Assembly (NCBI GenBank): GCA_037903475.1
Contig: JBAJFG010000180.1
Span: 496,001-560,000 of the forward strand
Origin: Ancylostoma caninum
Lineage: Eukaryota > Nematoda > Chromadorea > Rhabditida > Ancylostomatidae
DNA: 64,000 nucleotides
Direction: 5' to 3'
The notes beneath the pieces are model-generated. The model searched no databases and was not told the origin of the DNA. It saw only the letters and a program-made list of their open reading frames with translations. This document shows, piece after piece, positions 46,150 to 57,400 of this stretch (the first letter of the stretch is position 1; each line of letters opens with the position of its first letter). The position numbers and the translations under genes were made by a program.

Positions 46150-48025
46150 TGATTTCGCTAGTAGCATTCACTCCAATGATTCCCTCTTCCCAAATTCTTG
46201 TCTCAGTCATTGCTATAACTTCATGCCGAAGAGAGCGCAGACAGTAGCAGGGTGGTGAGAGAGAAGAGAGGGTAGGACGAGAGAGCTGCGGGCGTGACCG
46301 TTGGCGGCAAGGAAGCGTATCCCTCCAGGATATGTATCCCCAAGGCACGGGAGCCTCTTTATCCTCCGCCCTTTCTGAAGGACTTGAATACTTAGAGAAA
46401 TGTTCATAAACAGGTGGAGAATTTCCGAGTTTATGATCTTTTCAATCAAATCCCATCAACTTCGGTGGCAGCAGAGCTGACCTAATTATAACAGCCGTCA
46501 CGCGAGGTCGCGCGCACCTTATCCGGCCGTTGGATCGTATGACATACATACACCGTACCTCGAGCCTGTAAACGTGTTCACCGGATAGGAATACATAACT
46601 TACTTCCAGGGCATGACATTTCTAGGCTTCTTTTCTTCGATATTACGTAGCAGTTATAATCTGTTCCAAAAAAACAACGATATTTGAGTATATGCGCTTA
46701 TGACCTGCATTTCTCGCCTACTTCTCCGAATGCGGCACTATTTCTCGCGTTCTCTTCATCTAATATCTTCACAACTATGTTCCCTCCTAAAACACTATAT
46801 GGGCTTACGGAACGTAGTGAAGAGAACATTTTCAAACGATTAAGCATTAAAAAACCATTAAAAACCCATACCAGATAGATGACCGGTCGTGAAGAGACCC
46901 AGATGCCGTATTTCTCATTAGTCGAAAATGTATCCACCAATCGTGAACTGAAAATAAGTATAAATAATTTAGTTCTTGACCCCACATTAAAGTACAAATG
47001 CTGAGGAGATCAAGGTGGAATGGGACGAACTGCACATAACGGTGGTATGTTTTGAGCAAAGTGATTTACCTCAGGAATATAAAGGCATCGATAGTGACAA
47101 ATTCAGAGGTACCCACATGTGACAATAATGGTGCAAATAGGATAAAACCTAGCGAAAGTACTACATACTTGAACCAGCGCGCAATCCCTCAACATGCTCC
47201 AAAAACGTTTAGAATTCAATTCGGCCGCGGCGCTTACAACAGCGCGCCAGAATTACGATAGAGCGCATTACTTACCCGCATGAGAAGATAGATGATGAGC
47301 CTCGCACGGATCGGTAGGCATCGAGATGTTGTATTATTAGGTGAAGCAGCTTATATGCGAAGTTGGTATGATCTTCACAAACAGCTGAGTTCTTTCTGAG
47401 TCCGTTTTTTTTTAGATTTTGGAAAGATGATTTCGAAAGCGACCTACTAACATGAACGATTCTACGCAAAATACCAGGCCTTGCTTCACTTGTGCCTATT
47501 TCCTGAACATCTGAGAGTTTGTGTACAGGTGTTCTCACTTCAGTAGTGCTTCAACGTAACCGGAAATTGACTGCACCACTGCTCCTGTATTCATACGAGT
47601 ACATAGAGCTATCCAAGCAGAGTTGAAGGTCTCATTGTTGTCATAGAGACCTTCAACGGACACACAAAGAAATTTTCGCTTTTTAGGGAAAATGCAGGGA
47701 AACGTAAGTTTCGCAGGAAGGGGCATCTAAAAATGATCGATCATTTGACAAGTCATATATTTTTCGACTTGTTAGTGAACTGTGAAGACAGATCACCATT
47801 TCCTGAAGGACCGTAACCCGGCGACCCTGTTTAGGGCCACAGCCTTCCTTTCAAATACTTAGGAACGAGGGATTTTAATCTTGACAAAAAATAAAATCTA
47901 GTCATTCAGAATAAATACTGCAGGTTGGAAGTGAAAATTGTCGACTAACAAGTCAGAACGTGTACGACTTGTCAAACGGTCGACCACTTTTAGGTACCCC
48001 CCCCCCCCCCAGCTCCAACTCCCTT
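46150..48025. other. No supported gene; contains DR2 copy 2
   Basis: 46448-46570 is the inverted second copy of DR2. 46560-47950 has only short frames. A C-run of 12 or more lies at about 47998-48010, immediately before the first RTE-A fragment. Confidence 0.4.
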
Positions 48026-48027
48026 TT

Positions 48028-48320
48028 CGCTCTTGTCCAACGGTGGTCGTTAAGACGCATCACGTGCCCGGCCCACCTGATCTTACTCAACTTGGCGTAA
48101 GCGGCAGCGTCCCTGATCTTCGACTGTTCACGAAGGGTGGAACTCCGTATTCCAGCCCTCACTTGTGTGAGGCGGGTTATTCCTAGCATCACCCTCTCGA
48201 TGGAGCGTTCGATGACGTTGACCGCATTCTCATCCTGCTTGCGTAACGCCCAGGTTTCCGAGGCGTACGTCAAAGCAGGGAGAACCGTTGTATTGAAGAG
48301 GTGGGCACGGAGCCTGGAAG
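48028..48320 (-). pseudogene. RTE-A C-terminal fragment, head-to-head with the next copy
   Basis: The minus strand encodes the segment TYASETWALRKQDENAVNVI through KIRWAGHVMRLNDHRWTRA, which follows the reverse transcriptase in the neighbouring plus-strand copy. It matches 49052-49344 almost perfectly (for example Gly instead of Glu in RVMLGITRL). It stops abruptly at a C-run on one side and at 48320 on the other. Confidence 0.85.
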
Positions 48321-49355
48321 GATGAAGGACAGCCGTGCGAGCAAGCAGGGTTTCGAAAAGGATTCAGTACGATCGATCACATACACACGGTCACTAGACT
48401 CATTGAAGTATCGCGAGAGTATAAGATGCCTCTCTGTCTCACGTTCATCGATTTGAAGAAAGCCTTCGACTCTGTGGAGACAGAGGCGGTCCTCAAAGCC
48501 CTGGGCAACCAGGGCATACCTACTCAGTACATCAAGATATTTCGTGAGCTCTACAGCAACTTCACGACCAGGATTTCTCCATTCTACGACGACATCACTA
48601 TCGACGTCAAGAGAGGGGTTCGACAAGGCGACACCGTGTCGCCAAAACTATTCAGCGCCACTCTCGAAGACGTCATGCGAAGACTGGAATGGGATTGCAT
48701 GGGAGTGCAAGTTGATGGCCGGCGACTTAACCACCTTCGCTTCGCTGACGACATCGTCCTTATAACACCAACTATCGGCGAAGCGGAACGGATGCTGGCC
48801 GACTTTGACGACGCGTGTGGAAAGATCGGTCTCCAACTGAACCTGACGAAGACGATGTTCATGAGGAACGGATGGGTCCCGGATGCCCCATTCTCGCTCA
48901 ACGGAACGACCATATCCGAATGCTCCAGCTACGTATATCTAGGTCGGGAAGTCAACATGATGAACGATCTCGCTCCAGAGCTGGGCAGGAGGAAGCGAGC
49001 GGCTTGGGGAGCCTACAAGAGCATCGAGGACGTAGTGAAGAAGACGAAGAACACCAGGCTCCGTGCCCACCTCTTCAATACAACGGTTCTCCCTGCTTTG
49101 ACGTACGCCTCGGAAACCTGGGCGTTACGCAAGCAGGATGAGAATGCGGTCAACGTCATCGAACGCTCCATCGAGAGGGTGATGCTAGAAATAACCCGCC
49201 TCACACAAGTGAGGGCTGGAATACGGAGTTCCACCCTTCGTGAACAGTCGAAGATCAGGGACGCTGCCGCTTACGCCAAGTTGAGTAAGATCAGGTGGGC
49301 CGGACACGTGATGCGTCTTAACGACCACCGTTGGACAAGAGCCGTCGGAAAATAA
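48321..49355 (+). pseudogene. RTE-A reverse transcriptase, long open fragment
   Basis: An open frame of 345 codons lacks both the N-terminal endonuclease and the C-terminal tail. It starts abruptly with DEGQPCEQAGFRKGFSTIDH and holds the reverse transcriptase motifs: FIDLKKAFDSVE (motif A aspartates), VRQGDTVSPKLFSATLED (motif B region) and RFADDIVLI (FADD, motif C). It continues through YLGREVNMMND to RWTRAVGK and a stop. Full-length relatives continue with WTPRDVKRTTGRP-type sequence, as in the stub at 51.5 kb, so the copy is cut at both ends. All catalytic residues that can be seen are intact, yet without endonuclease it cannot be autonomous. The nearest ATG is at 48426, but this is not thought to be a real start. 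Confidence 0.9.
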
Positions 49356-49359
49356 CCCC

Positions 49360-50430
49360 CTTAGCCAAAGAATGGTCGGAAGCAGTGATTTCGATATTTT
49401 TGAGGCAGGGTCAGTCGTACGGTGCCTAGCAGTTGAGTACTAGTGAGTAGAAGAAGGATGCAAGGGTAGAATAATAGAATAATAGTGAAGAGAAACCATT
49501 ATCTCCACCATAAGGTGGATTTCAATAATGTCAGTCAGGGAGACAATGGCTTCTCGTCCGCCACTGATGCGCATGTACAGCAGGGGTGTGCGGAATTTTC
49601 CGTTTTACGCTACTCGTTTTCCGCCCATTTTTGGCCTTCCGTTTTAGGTTTTACGGGTTTTTAGCCCGGAAAACGGAAAATCCGGGGAAATTATGGAGGG
49701 AGACGAGGTATTTGTTCTCGGGGTATTTCCCTATCCTGAAGAGAGTTCACGTGTTTCGATGCGCAATGTATACGAGTTCACAACAATGGCGCCAAAATTG
49801 ACGTCCAACCATCGCAATTTCGCTGATCCTCATCATTGTTCCAAATACGCCATACAAGTGCCCTGCTCCCCTCAAAATTCTCAAGAAAAAGAACAAGGTT
49901 CCACAGAAATGTGGGGTGAACTTATGTAAAATTTCCATGAAACTGTGACGTGCCATTGTAAGAGCATCAAGAATTCCTGCGAAGCAACGCATGATGTAGG
50001 TTCTCTTTCAAGTTGACAAAACCATAAGGCTACTCACAATTGTCACTGTTTTAGTCAGACGATGATTCCCAGCTCCACACTGGTGCCGTTGGCGCGTGAT
50101 GTTTTGCGTGATATTTAGGGTGCTTGTGTTTCACGTTTCCCACACACTGTTCTTCTCTTCCTTCTTCCCTCGCTAACTCGCTCCAACGGGATCCTCTGTG
50201 AATAATGTGATCCTCCCCAGATTTGTCCAAATTTTTGCAGAATAGGTCTGCTCTAAAGTAAAGCAAAGAAGTTGCACTTTTCACACTTTACAGTTCCTTG
50301 TCCTAGTAAGTTCAGTGAGAAATATGCTCACTGATTATATAATTCTGATAATCTCTCGTAACTATGTGAGAAATAGATACTCCTCGATCTCCCTATATTC
50401 TAGGCGTTTGAAGTAAGTACCATCATAAAA
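49360..50430. other. No supported gene; CCGTTTT-motif cluster at 49600-49680
   Basis: 49600-49680 repeats ttttccgttttacg/cgttttccg/ccgttttagg and their complements (ggaaaacggaaaatccgg), forming imperfect inverted pairs. The remainder shows no coding signal. Confidence 0.4.
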
Positions 50431-50432
50431 TC

Positions 50433-50487
50433 AAGAACAATAACTTTAGATTTACAATCTAATGTTTTTAAATTAAACTATATTCTT
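50433..50487 (-). tRNA. trnY: Mitochondrial-type tRNA-Tyr (GTA) in the NUMT
   Basis: Acceptor AAGAATA pairs with TGTTCTT (one G-T pair). The anticodon arm TTAGA-TTGTAAA-TCTAA is a perfect 5-bp stem with a 7-nt loop and anticodon GTA. There is no T-arm, only a short TV-replacement loop, as in nematode mitochondrial tRNAs. As a nuclear copy it is presumably not functional. Confidence 0.8.
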
Positions 50488-50490
50488 TGT

Positions 50491-50550
50491 TTTAAGAATA
50501 AACCTTTCAATTAACAGTGAACAATTCTTAAAATTAAACTAACTCCTAAA
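50491..50550 (-). tRNA. trnN: Mitochondrial-type tRNA-Asn (GTT) in the NUMT
   Basis: Acceptor TTTAGGA pairs with TCTTAAA. The anticodon loop CTGTTAA gives GTT. The anticodon stem has one mismatch (GTTCA/TTGAA). It overlaps the adjoining trnS by 2-3 nt, as is common in compact mtDNA. Confidence 0.7.
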
Positions 50551-50602
50551 ACTATAAGAAATGATTCTTAAATCCTGTTTTCAAAACAAGAAAAAATAGT
50601 TT
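50548..50602 (-). tRNA. trnS2: Mitochondrial-type tRNA-Ser(UCN) (TGA) in the NUMT
   Basis: A perfect 7-bp acceptor AAACTAT/ATAGTTT. Anticodon arm CTTGT-TTTGAAA-ACAGG with anticodon TGA. The position between the rRNA-like stretch and trnN agrees with the canonical nematode order. Confidence 0.75.
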
Positions 50603-50890
50603 ATTATTAGATTAAGGTTCCTCTAAATCTACGTTACTTTAACTTACTCCCCTTCGAACAGTTTATGGATGATTTGCACCACATCTAAATAATCTTCAAA
50701 AAAAAAAACAAAAATTCTTTTACTGACTTTTACATTTTCATTATAATTACTAAATTATAAATCCACAAAATTATACTATTGTAGGTCAAATTAAACTTTT
50801 ACATAAACCAAATATATATCTATTTTATTAAATAAAAATTTTTTATTATATACCTTAAGTATAAAATAAACGATCATACATGAGACAAAC
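50603..50890 (-). pseudogene. rrnS: Probable small-subunit mitochondrial rRNA 3' portion
   Basis: Assigned chiefly by position immediately upstream of trnS(UCN), and by a 3' stretch (gtggtgcaaatcatccataa, then aggggagtaagttaaagtaa and gatttagaggaacc) that resembles the conserved 3' end of nematode rrnS. The boundary with the ND4 piece at about 50890 is approximate. Confidence 0.45.
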
Positions 50891-51132
50891 TAAAAAGTAG
50901 TTAATGAGGGTTCTCAATTATTACAACAAACTAAAATTTTTTCTCTAATTATAACCATACCATAAATAAAAATTATTATAAAAATTAATAACACATAAAC
51001 ATTTGAATCGACAACAAAAAATAATCCTCTTCAAGATAAATTTTTAAACAAAAAAAACCTAAACATAATCATAAAAAAGAAAAAATACAAAGGTTTAAAA
51101 AACATTATTAAACTTATTAATAAAAATTCCAT
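50890..51132 (-). pseudogene. nad4: ND4 5' fragment (NUMT)
   Basis: Starts at ATG (51132-51130) five nt past the trnT end. In the invertebrate mitochondrial code it gives a Phe/Met/Leu-rich membrane-type N-terminus with the segment NLSWSGLFFVVDSNVYVLLI, which fits NADH dehydrogenase subunit 4. The frame is lost within about 80 codons, where the second mtDNA segment begins. Confidence 0.65.
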
Positions 51133-51136
51133 CAAA

Positions 51137-51190
51137 GCTAATTTAACCCTGTAATTACAAGTTACAAATTCTAAATTAAACTAAAATAGC
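51137..51190 (-). tRNA. trnT: Mitochondrial-type tRNA-Thr (TGT) in the NUMT
   Basis: Acceptor GCTATTT/AAATTAGC pairs with one mismatch. The anticodon arm TGTAA-CTTGTAA-TTACA is perfect with anticodon TGT. It lies between COX3 and ND4 as in nematode mtDNA. Confidence 0.75.
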
Positions 51191-51470
51191 AATAAGATCA
51201 TCAATAAACAAATACAAATAAAAATAATCAAACTACATCAACAAAATGTCAATATAAAATAGCAAATTCTAAACCCAAATGATGATTATAATTAAAATGA
51301 GACTTTAATAAACGAAACAAATTAAAACCTAAAAATAAACCACCACACAAAACATGAATACCGTGAAAACCTGTTGACAAATAAAAAATCCTACCAAAAA
51401 TACCATCCGAAATAGAAAAACTAAACCTTTACTATTTACAAATAAAGAAAAACTTTATAAATTTCTAATC
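51191..51470 (-). pseudogene. cox3: COX3 C-terminal fragment (NUMT)
   Basis: About 75 residues are clear in mitochondrial code (TGA=Trp, AGR=Ser): [20 protein letters not shown], then [33 protein letters not shown] and VDVVWLFLFVFVYW. GFHGIHV and HFVDVVWL are hallmark C-terminal motifs of cytochrome c oxidase subunit III. No frameshift is seen in the clear part, which argues for a recent transfer or for assembly chimerism. Confidence 0.9.
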
Positions 51471-51731
51471 ACCTTGATCACCTTGACTCCCGTTGATCTT
51501 CGGATGTACCGAGCGGGCGCCAGCAATCCTTCCATTTGTCCCTCTCGCGAGCCAGAGTTGTCCAGTGGATTCTGTCCGTTCGAGGGACACGAAGAGCATT
51601 ATATCTTTCCTTGAAGGACTTCGTGAAGAAGTCTGACCATCGGGTCGGTGGTCTTCCTGTCGTGCGCTTAACGTCCCGTGGAGTCCAGTCGCTGACGGCT
51701 CTTGTCCAACGGTGGTCGTTAAGACGCATCA
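51466..51731 (-). pseudogene. RTE-A 3' stub abutting the NUMT
   Basis: The minus strand encodes the extreme C-terminus of RTE-A: MRLNDHRWTRAVSDWTPRDV, RTTGRPPTRWSDFFTKSFKE, RIHWTTLARERDKWKDCW and a stop. It then has the short 3' repeat tail (ggtgatcaaggtgatt on the minus strand) next to mitochondrial sequence. The 5' end is cut at RLNDHRWT, exactly the segment where the two 48-49 kb copies are also broken. Confidence 0.85.
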
Positions 51732-51734
51732 AAA

Positions 51735-52260
51735 GGCACCTGGTTGGTTCAGGTTCAAGTCGCATACTGGAGTCAAGGAGATGACATCTTTTGCCAAAAA
51801 GTAGGCTTTTGGGCAGACCCTCTCCAAACAATATACCTGCCAGTGAAAGAAAGGGAAAGCCAGCATTGGTGAAAGAGGATCCTTCAGCATGAGATATAGA
51901 TGCAGATACTAGCCCTTACAATGAAAATTGTGAGATCTTACTATGAAATGAAAAAAAAAACTACACGGCCTGTAATCACGTTCACGTTGGTGCAACTGTC
52001 AGGATACGTCGAGACTTCTCAAAGGTGGTAAAAATTGGAGATCCTAAATACCACGAATTTTCAGAACATCAAGAACGTTCTACTTGGCTAGCTGTCTTGT
52101 AAAGGTTACTGAGGTTTTGCTTGCTATTATCTCGCTCGGCAGTAAGCAAATCCATCGTGCGGTTCTGCGGAAAAAGAAGTTGAAAAGTAGTGAGTAGTGT
52201 TCCATCCCAAGTTTCGCATAGTGTGACCTAAAACTACCTCTCCATCCTGAAGGAGGTCAA
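51735..52260. other. No supported gene
   Basis: Sequence between the RTE-A stub and the CR1-like 3' end. AT-rich, with no feature recognised. Confidence 0.4.
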
Positions 52261-53035
52261 AAAAAGCTAGTAATTGCTAGCTCTCAGTTTGATCTCCATT
52301 CTAAGTATACGGAAACACAAAATGAGATATTTGATCACTCTTCTGTATTTCAAGCTTTTTGTGGTAAGAAGGGAGGGTGTGGAGATAACCCAAATCGAGA
52401 AAACATCTATGAAATGCAAGCCTTTAGGAGATTTGTTACACTTTTTCAAGGACCAGAGATTGCTTTTGTGAAGGGTTCCAAACGAGCGGAGCGTACTCAA
52501 GATGCGGAAGGATATGTCTTGTAAAGGTGTACTGAAAGTTTCGGATCACTGCAGCGCACACTACGAAAGATATTGAAAAGACGCGGTAGAGCTCTTTTTG
52601 ATATAATTTCTATATGAGGAGAAAAGCTCAAACTTTTGTCAATAGTGGCGCCCATATCTTTCATTTGATTCTGAGACTGAATAGTGGTTTCGCCGCATCG
52701 ATAAGCGATCTCAGGTGACTCAACGAAGTGCACAGCTACTTTTTCGATCAGATTAAGCGGCAACTCCCACTCTATTGACATGTAGAGCATTTCAAAATTA
52801 CACGAGAGATGGCTTCATGGGCGAAATCTTGATCATTTCCAGTGCACGAGGGATATAGTTTAATGTCGTCTGCAAACATATGTACCTTCATTTCGGGATA
52901 GGCTTTCAAAAAAAGTGGGAGTTCAGCAGTGAATGTCAGAAGAAGTAACGGAGAGAGAACACTTTTCTGGGGCACCCCTCTGTGTAGAGTGCTACGTTTG
53001 GAGAAGCTGCTGTGGACCTTCACTGTACTGTACAT
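52260..53035 (-). pseudogene. CR1-like element: reverse transcriptase C-terminal half
   Basis: The minus strand encodes LHRGVPQKSVLSPLLLLTFT (motif B region), MKVHMFADDIKLYPSC (FADD, motif C), then MKDMGATIDKSLSFSPHIE and a tail with LEYAPLVWNPSQKQ-type sequence in another frame. Frame changes and a stop make it a pseudogene. The reverse transcriptase N-terminal half is missing; the RTE-A copy begins right where it should be. The elements ORF1 and endonuclease lie beyond that insertion at 56.6-58.2 kb. Confidence 0.8.
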
Positions 53036-56000
53036 CACCTTGATCACCTAGACTCCCGTTGATCTTCAGGTATATCGAGCGGGCGCTAGCAATCCTTCCA
53101 TTTGTCCCTCTCGCGAGCCAGAGGTGTCCAGTGGATTCTGTCCGTTCGAGGGACACGGAAAGCATCGTATCTTTCCTTGAAGGACTTCGTGAAGAAGTCT
53201 GACCATTGGGTCGCTGGTCTTCCTGTCGTGCGCTTAACGTCCCGTGGGGTCCACTTGCTGACGGCTCTTGTCCAACGGTTGTCGTGAAAACACATCTAGT
53301 GTCCGGCCCACCTAACCTTACTCAACTTGGCGTAAGCGGCAGCGTCCCTGATCTTCGACTGTTGACGCAGGGTGGAACTCCGTATTCCTGCCCTCACTTG
53401 CGTGAGGCGGGTTATTTCTAGCATTGCCCTCGCGATGGAGCGTTCGACGACGCTGACCGCATTCTCATCCTGCTTGTGCAAAGCCCAGGTTTCTGAGACA
53501 TACGTCAAAGCGGGAAGAACCGTTGTGTTGAAGAGGTGGGCACGGAGCCTGGTGTTCTTCGTCTTCTTCACAATGTCCTCGATGCTCTTATAAGCTGCCC
53601 AAGCCGCTCGTTTCCTCCTGCCCAGCTCTGGAGCGAGGTCGTTCATCATGTCGACTTTCGTACCTAGGTTTACGTAGCAGGAGCAATCGGATGTGGTCGT
53701 TCCATTGAGCGAGAATGGGGCATCCGGGACCCATCCGTTCTTCATGAACGTCGTCTTCGTCAGATCCAACTGAAGACCAATCTTTCACACTCTCAGTCGA
53801 AGTCGGCCAGCATCTGTTGCGTTTCGCTGATGGTTGATGTTATAAGGACGATGTCGTCAGCGAAGCGAAGATGGTTAAGTCGCCGGCCATCAACTTGCAC
53901 TCGCATGCAATCCCATTCCAGCTTCCGCATGAGTCCTTCGAGAGTGGCGCAGAATAGTTTTGGCGACACGGTATCGCCTTGCCGAACCCCTCTCTTGACG
54001 TCGATAGTGATGTCTTCATAGAATGGAGAAATTCTGGTCGTGAAGTTGCTACAGAGCTCACGAAATACCTTGTTGTATTGAGTTGGTACGCTCTGGTTGC
54101 CCAGGGGTTCCAAGACCGCTTCTGTCTCGACAGAGTTGAAGGCTTTCTTCAAATCTATCCACGTGAGACAGAGGGGCACTCTGTCTCACTTCCATCGATT
54201 TGAAGAAACTCGCGATGGTCGATCGTACAGTATCCTTTTCGAAACCCTGCTTGCCCGCACGCCTGTCCCTCATCTAGTGTCCTTTCGATCCTGTTGAGGA
54301 TCACTCGCGTGAAAAGCTTGTAGAAGACGGACAGTAGGCAGATGGGGCGATAATTGCCAACGTCCTGCGGGTCTTCCTTCTTGTACAGCAACACGGTCCT
54401 GCTGGTCTTCCATTGGTTAGGTACCTTGCATTCCGAAGGTACCGCGTGAAAAGCCTAGCCAAGGGGGTGATAAGAACTGGAGGTAAGTTCTTCAGATGTT
54501 CCGGTCGAATCCTGTCGGGGTCCGGTGCTGAACGATTCTTGACCAACGTGATGGCATGTCGGATTTCGGAAGGGAGAACCGATGCGACAACATACCCATC
54601 CTCCCTAAGATGACATTGAGGGAAATGGACGTGGGTATCTAAGAAATCCGAGTAGAAGTAGATGAGCTCCTCCATTACCCTGTGATTGATTGGTTGATTT
54701 ATTGCGTCTTATTTATAACGCTATGGATACAAATTCAGATAGAATATGAGTTCTAATTGAGCAGTTACCATCACTAAGAAAATGTATAGTAGTCATATTG
54801 ATCTATACTACACATATTTTGGACCTAAAATTGATCACCTTTATGAAGAAATTATATAATCCGTGCGCCGGAGGGCGGACATCTTGGTCTTGCGATTGGA
54901 GAAGTCTTGGAGGGGGCGCTGCGAAAGCTTTTCCCCGCCTCTGCGACTTTGGCCAACACTGCTGCTCTTTTCTCCTTGAGTTCTTCTTGTATCGCTTCTC
55001 AGCACCGTTTTGCGAGCTCGGACGTTGGCTGGTAGTTGCCTGCGGCTCTCGCGGCTCCACGCTGGCGTATAAGCTCGAGGGTCTCGCAATACAGTCGTCT
55101 CTTGGTGGCTCTTGAACCCTCGGCGCTCTTTGCGCTGTCGCGGAGGTGCTGAACAAACCGATCGTACTCTTTTTCGATGTTGTCGACAACCGCATCCTCC
55201 CAAAAGACGGCTAACGAAGTGAAGAGATCCCAATTTGGGGCTTCTCCTCTTAAACTTCGCGGCTTTCTTTCCTTTGCATGAGAAGAAGAATCTTGCATGA
55301 AGGAGGCGATGGTCTGATCCGGTGTAGAACTTTGGTACAACACCGACGTCGGTCAGGCAGAACCTTTGATTGACGATGATGTGGTCAATTTCATTAAGTA
55401 CTCTTCACCGGGTGACTTCCACGTCCAGCGTAGGGAGGTTGTGAAATTGTGAGTTACCATGGATGGTCTTCGTCGTCATGATGAACTCAGACAGCCTCTC
55501 TCCCTGTTCGTCCCACTGCAGGCCGTGGGTACCGATGTGAAGTTCCTCAGGCGTTCTCCTAGGATTAATCTCGGCGTTGAAGCCGCCAATGATGCTCGTG
55601 TAGAATGTGTGGTCTTTCCTGTAGAACTTCTCCAAGTCCATATAGAAGGCCTCAATCTCCTCTTCATCGTAGCTGGATGTTGGAGCGTAGGAGATGAAGA
55701 TTGTCAAGGCCGGTATTGATCCACATCTTCTCAACCACAAACGTCCGATTCGGGTTGTTAGTTGTTCGAATGAATCGATGTTCATGACCAAGTTCGTGTT
55801 GACGAGGTCTCCGATCTACCAACTCCTCTACTGTCGCAGGCTGCAAGGAATAGTTCTTCTCCACTGTCGATGGTGGCGTTCAATGGCCGGTGTCTCCTCG
55901 TCTCGGTCAGTCCGATGACATCATATCTGATCTTCCTGGCCTGCATCATCAAATCCTTGATGGAAGCCTCCGATGCAAGCGTCATCATGGTCCTTCTGGT

Positions 56001-56560
56001 TTTAGGCAGCCTAGATAACCCCTGGACCTCACTGGCGTTGCCGTACCAGTGATTCTTCCGTGATCAGGGGAACACTCCCTATTATTGCTGTATCGAGCTT
56101 GAAAAAATTTTAAGCCCACAAGAGATAGCTTGCTGGGCTCTATTCCACCGTGGGAGGCTGGAGTGTGATTTTATCGGGAAGTTAGCCGGGCTTCCCGGTA
56201 GTGGCTCATGGAGCTTATTTGTTGGAGGGGACTTCGAACCGCCTCCCTTGTACCTCCCAGTCACTTGAATGCATTGCTTTTGGTCGGATAGATGTGCAGG
56301 ATACAATCTGCAGACACGCAAGCACACCCACGCACGCATGCATGAACATACCCACCCGCGGACAGAAGGTATAGATTGTTCCGACACTGCAGAGACAGGG
56401 GGTCCATCCCCTGAATCCACCCGCGTCTCAGAGCAGGCACAAGGTCGCGTTTCGCCCGCGATTAGCCCCCTATCTGCCACCTGGGGACGCGCCACGTAGC
56501 CTCGCGACTACGCGGCTAGGATCCCTCGTATGAGGGAGATCCGTGTAGTGATAGAGAATA
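53036..56560 (-). mobile_element. RTE-A retrotransposon, nearly full length but broken
   Basis: Minus strand, 5' to 3': a GC-rich 5' region (about 56560-56000); endonuclease pieces (MMTLASEASIKDLMMQARKI, then GLTETRRHR, and a second frame with SYAPTSSYDEEEIEAF); linker pieces; reverse transcriptase pieces (VGNYRPICLLSVFYKLFTRV, WIDLKKAFNSVE, VRQGDTVSPKLFCATLEG, RFADDIVLI); a C-terminal part ending RDKWKDC and stop; 3' tail with ggtgatcaaggtgat. At least six frame changes or stops break the protein. The endonuclease site reads IGGFNAEI instead of the family's GDFNA, and the SDH motif is lost. It sits inside the CR1-like element. Confidence 0.9.
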
Positions 56561-56634
56561 CCGAGGAATATTTAGTATTTATCTTCCACGGACGGCGCAC
56601 TGTTCATGACCCGTATCAGTCAATGCTCTACAAG

Positions 56635-57400
56635 TAGGATAAGATCCCGTCGTAGTTGGCTAGGCTGTAATTCTTAACGAATAGAAGGCTGCTTTCACAC
56701 CGACAAACGAAGATGAAATTGCACGGATCAGTGATCACTAGAACTTGATGGGGGACTAATCCTAACGCCATCAACAATGCTATCATCATCGCACAGGATG
56801 AGATCCAGAGTACATTACCGAGGGTTTTACCACGAACATATTGAACAAAGTTGTGGGTGCTGCACATCTCAATGAACGCCTTTGACTGGGTAGCAGAAGC
56901 TTTTGGATACTCATCCCAAGAAATGTCTAGAAAGTTCAAGTCCCCTGCGATAATGCAACAAGAGTTGGCAGATATATCACAATAGCTTTTATCAACTGAC
57001 TCGTAATAGCCGTGTCACAGCTTTGAGCCGTATAAACTACGATGAATCGTACAGCTTTAATGCCGGTGTTCAAATCGCAACACAGAATCTCATAAGCGTT
57101 AGGGTACGCTCTCACTGAAGACACGGTTTGGAGAGAAAAAGCTTTTCATTATTAGCGCAACACCTCCAACCCTCTTGGAAGATCGATCGCACCGTAGAAT
57201 CGTGTGATGAGAACAACAACCACATAGAAGAGAACTTAGATTATAGTTTGCGCTTAACCATGTATCGGCTAAGATAATGACATCGACTGATAGGCTTTTA
57301 AAGGGAAAATTAAAGCACTTCGGTTTTTAACCGCAGATCGAATATTGGCTAAAACACATGTAGGCGAGGAGTCCGTTTTCTGAGGAGGGGTTGCGCGTTT
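56635..57400 (-). pseudogene. CR1-like element: apurinic-type endonuclease domain
   Basis: The minus strand, in changing frames, encodes VDVIILADTWLS, DRSSKRVGGVALI, YEILCCDLNTGIKAVRFIVV, DLNFLDISWDEYPKASATQS and ITDPCNFIFV. The latter two correspond to the GDLN..DW and SDH motifs of the family's endonuclease. Several frame changes are present. Orientation and order match the reverse transcriptase half at 52.3-53.0 kb. Confidence 0.8.

Larger units (their letters stand above)
50433..51470 (-). other. Nuclear mitochondrial insertion (NUMT) made of two mtDNA segments
   Basis: On the minus strand the order is COX3 3' end, trnT, ND4 5' part, then an rRNA-like stretch, trnS(UCN), trnN, trnY. In nematode mtDNA, COX3-trnT-ND4 are contiguous and rrnS-trnS(UCN)-trnN-trnY are contiguous, but these two blocks are far apart. 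So the insert joins two separate pieces in the same orientation. AT content jumps sharply relative to the flanks, and the genes read in the invertebrate mitochondrial code. The left end (51470) abuts an RTE-A 3' stub. Confidence 0.85.

Noticed and set aside
48028..49355. Twin-priming inversion as origin of the RTE-A pair
   Set aside because: Twin priming inverts an upstream part without duplicating the 3' part. Here the same C-terminal segment is present in both orientations.
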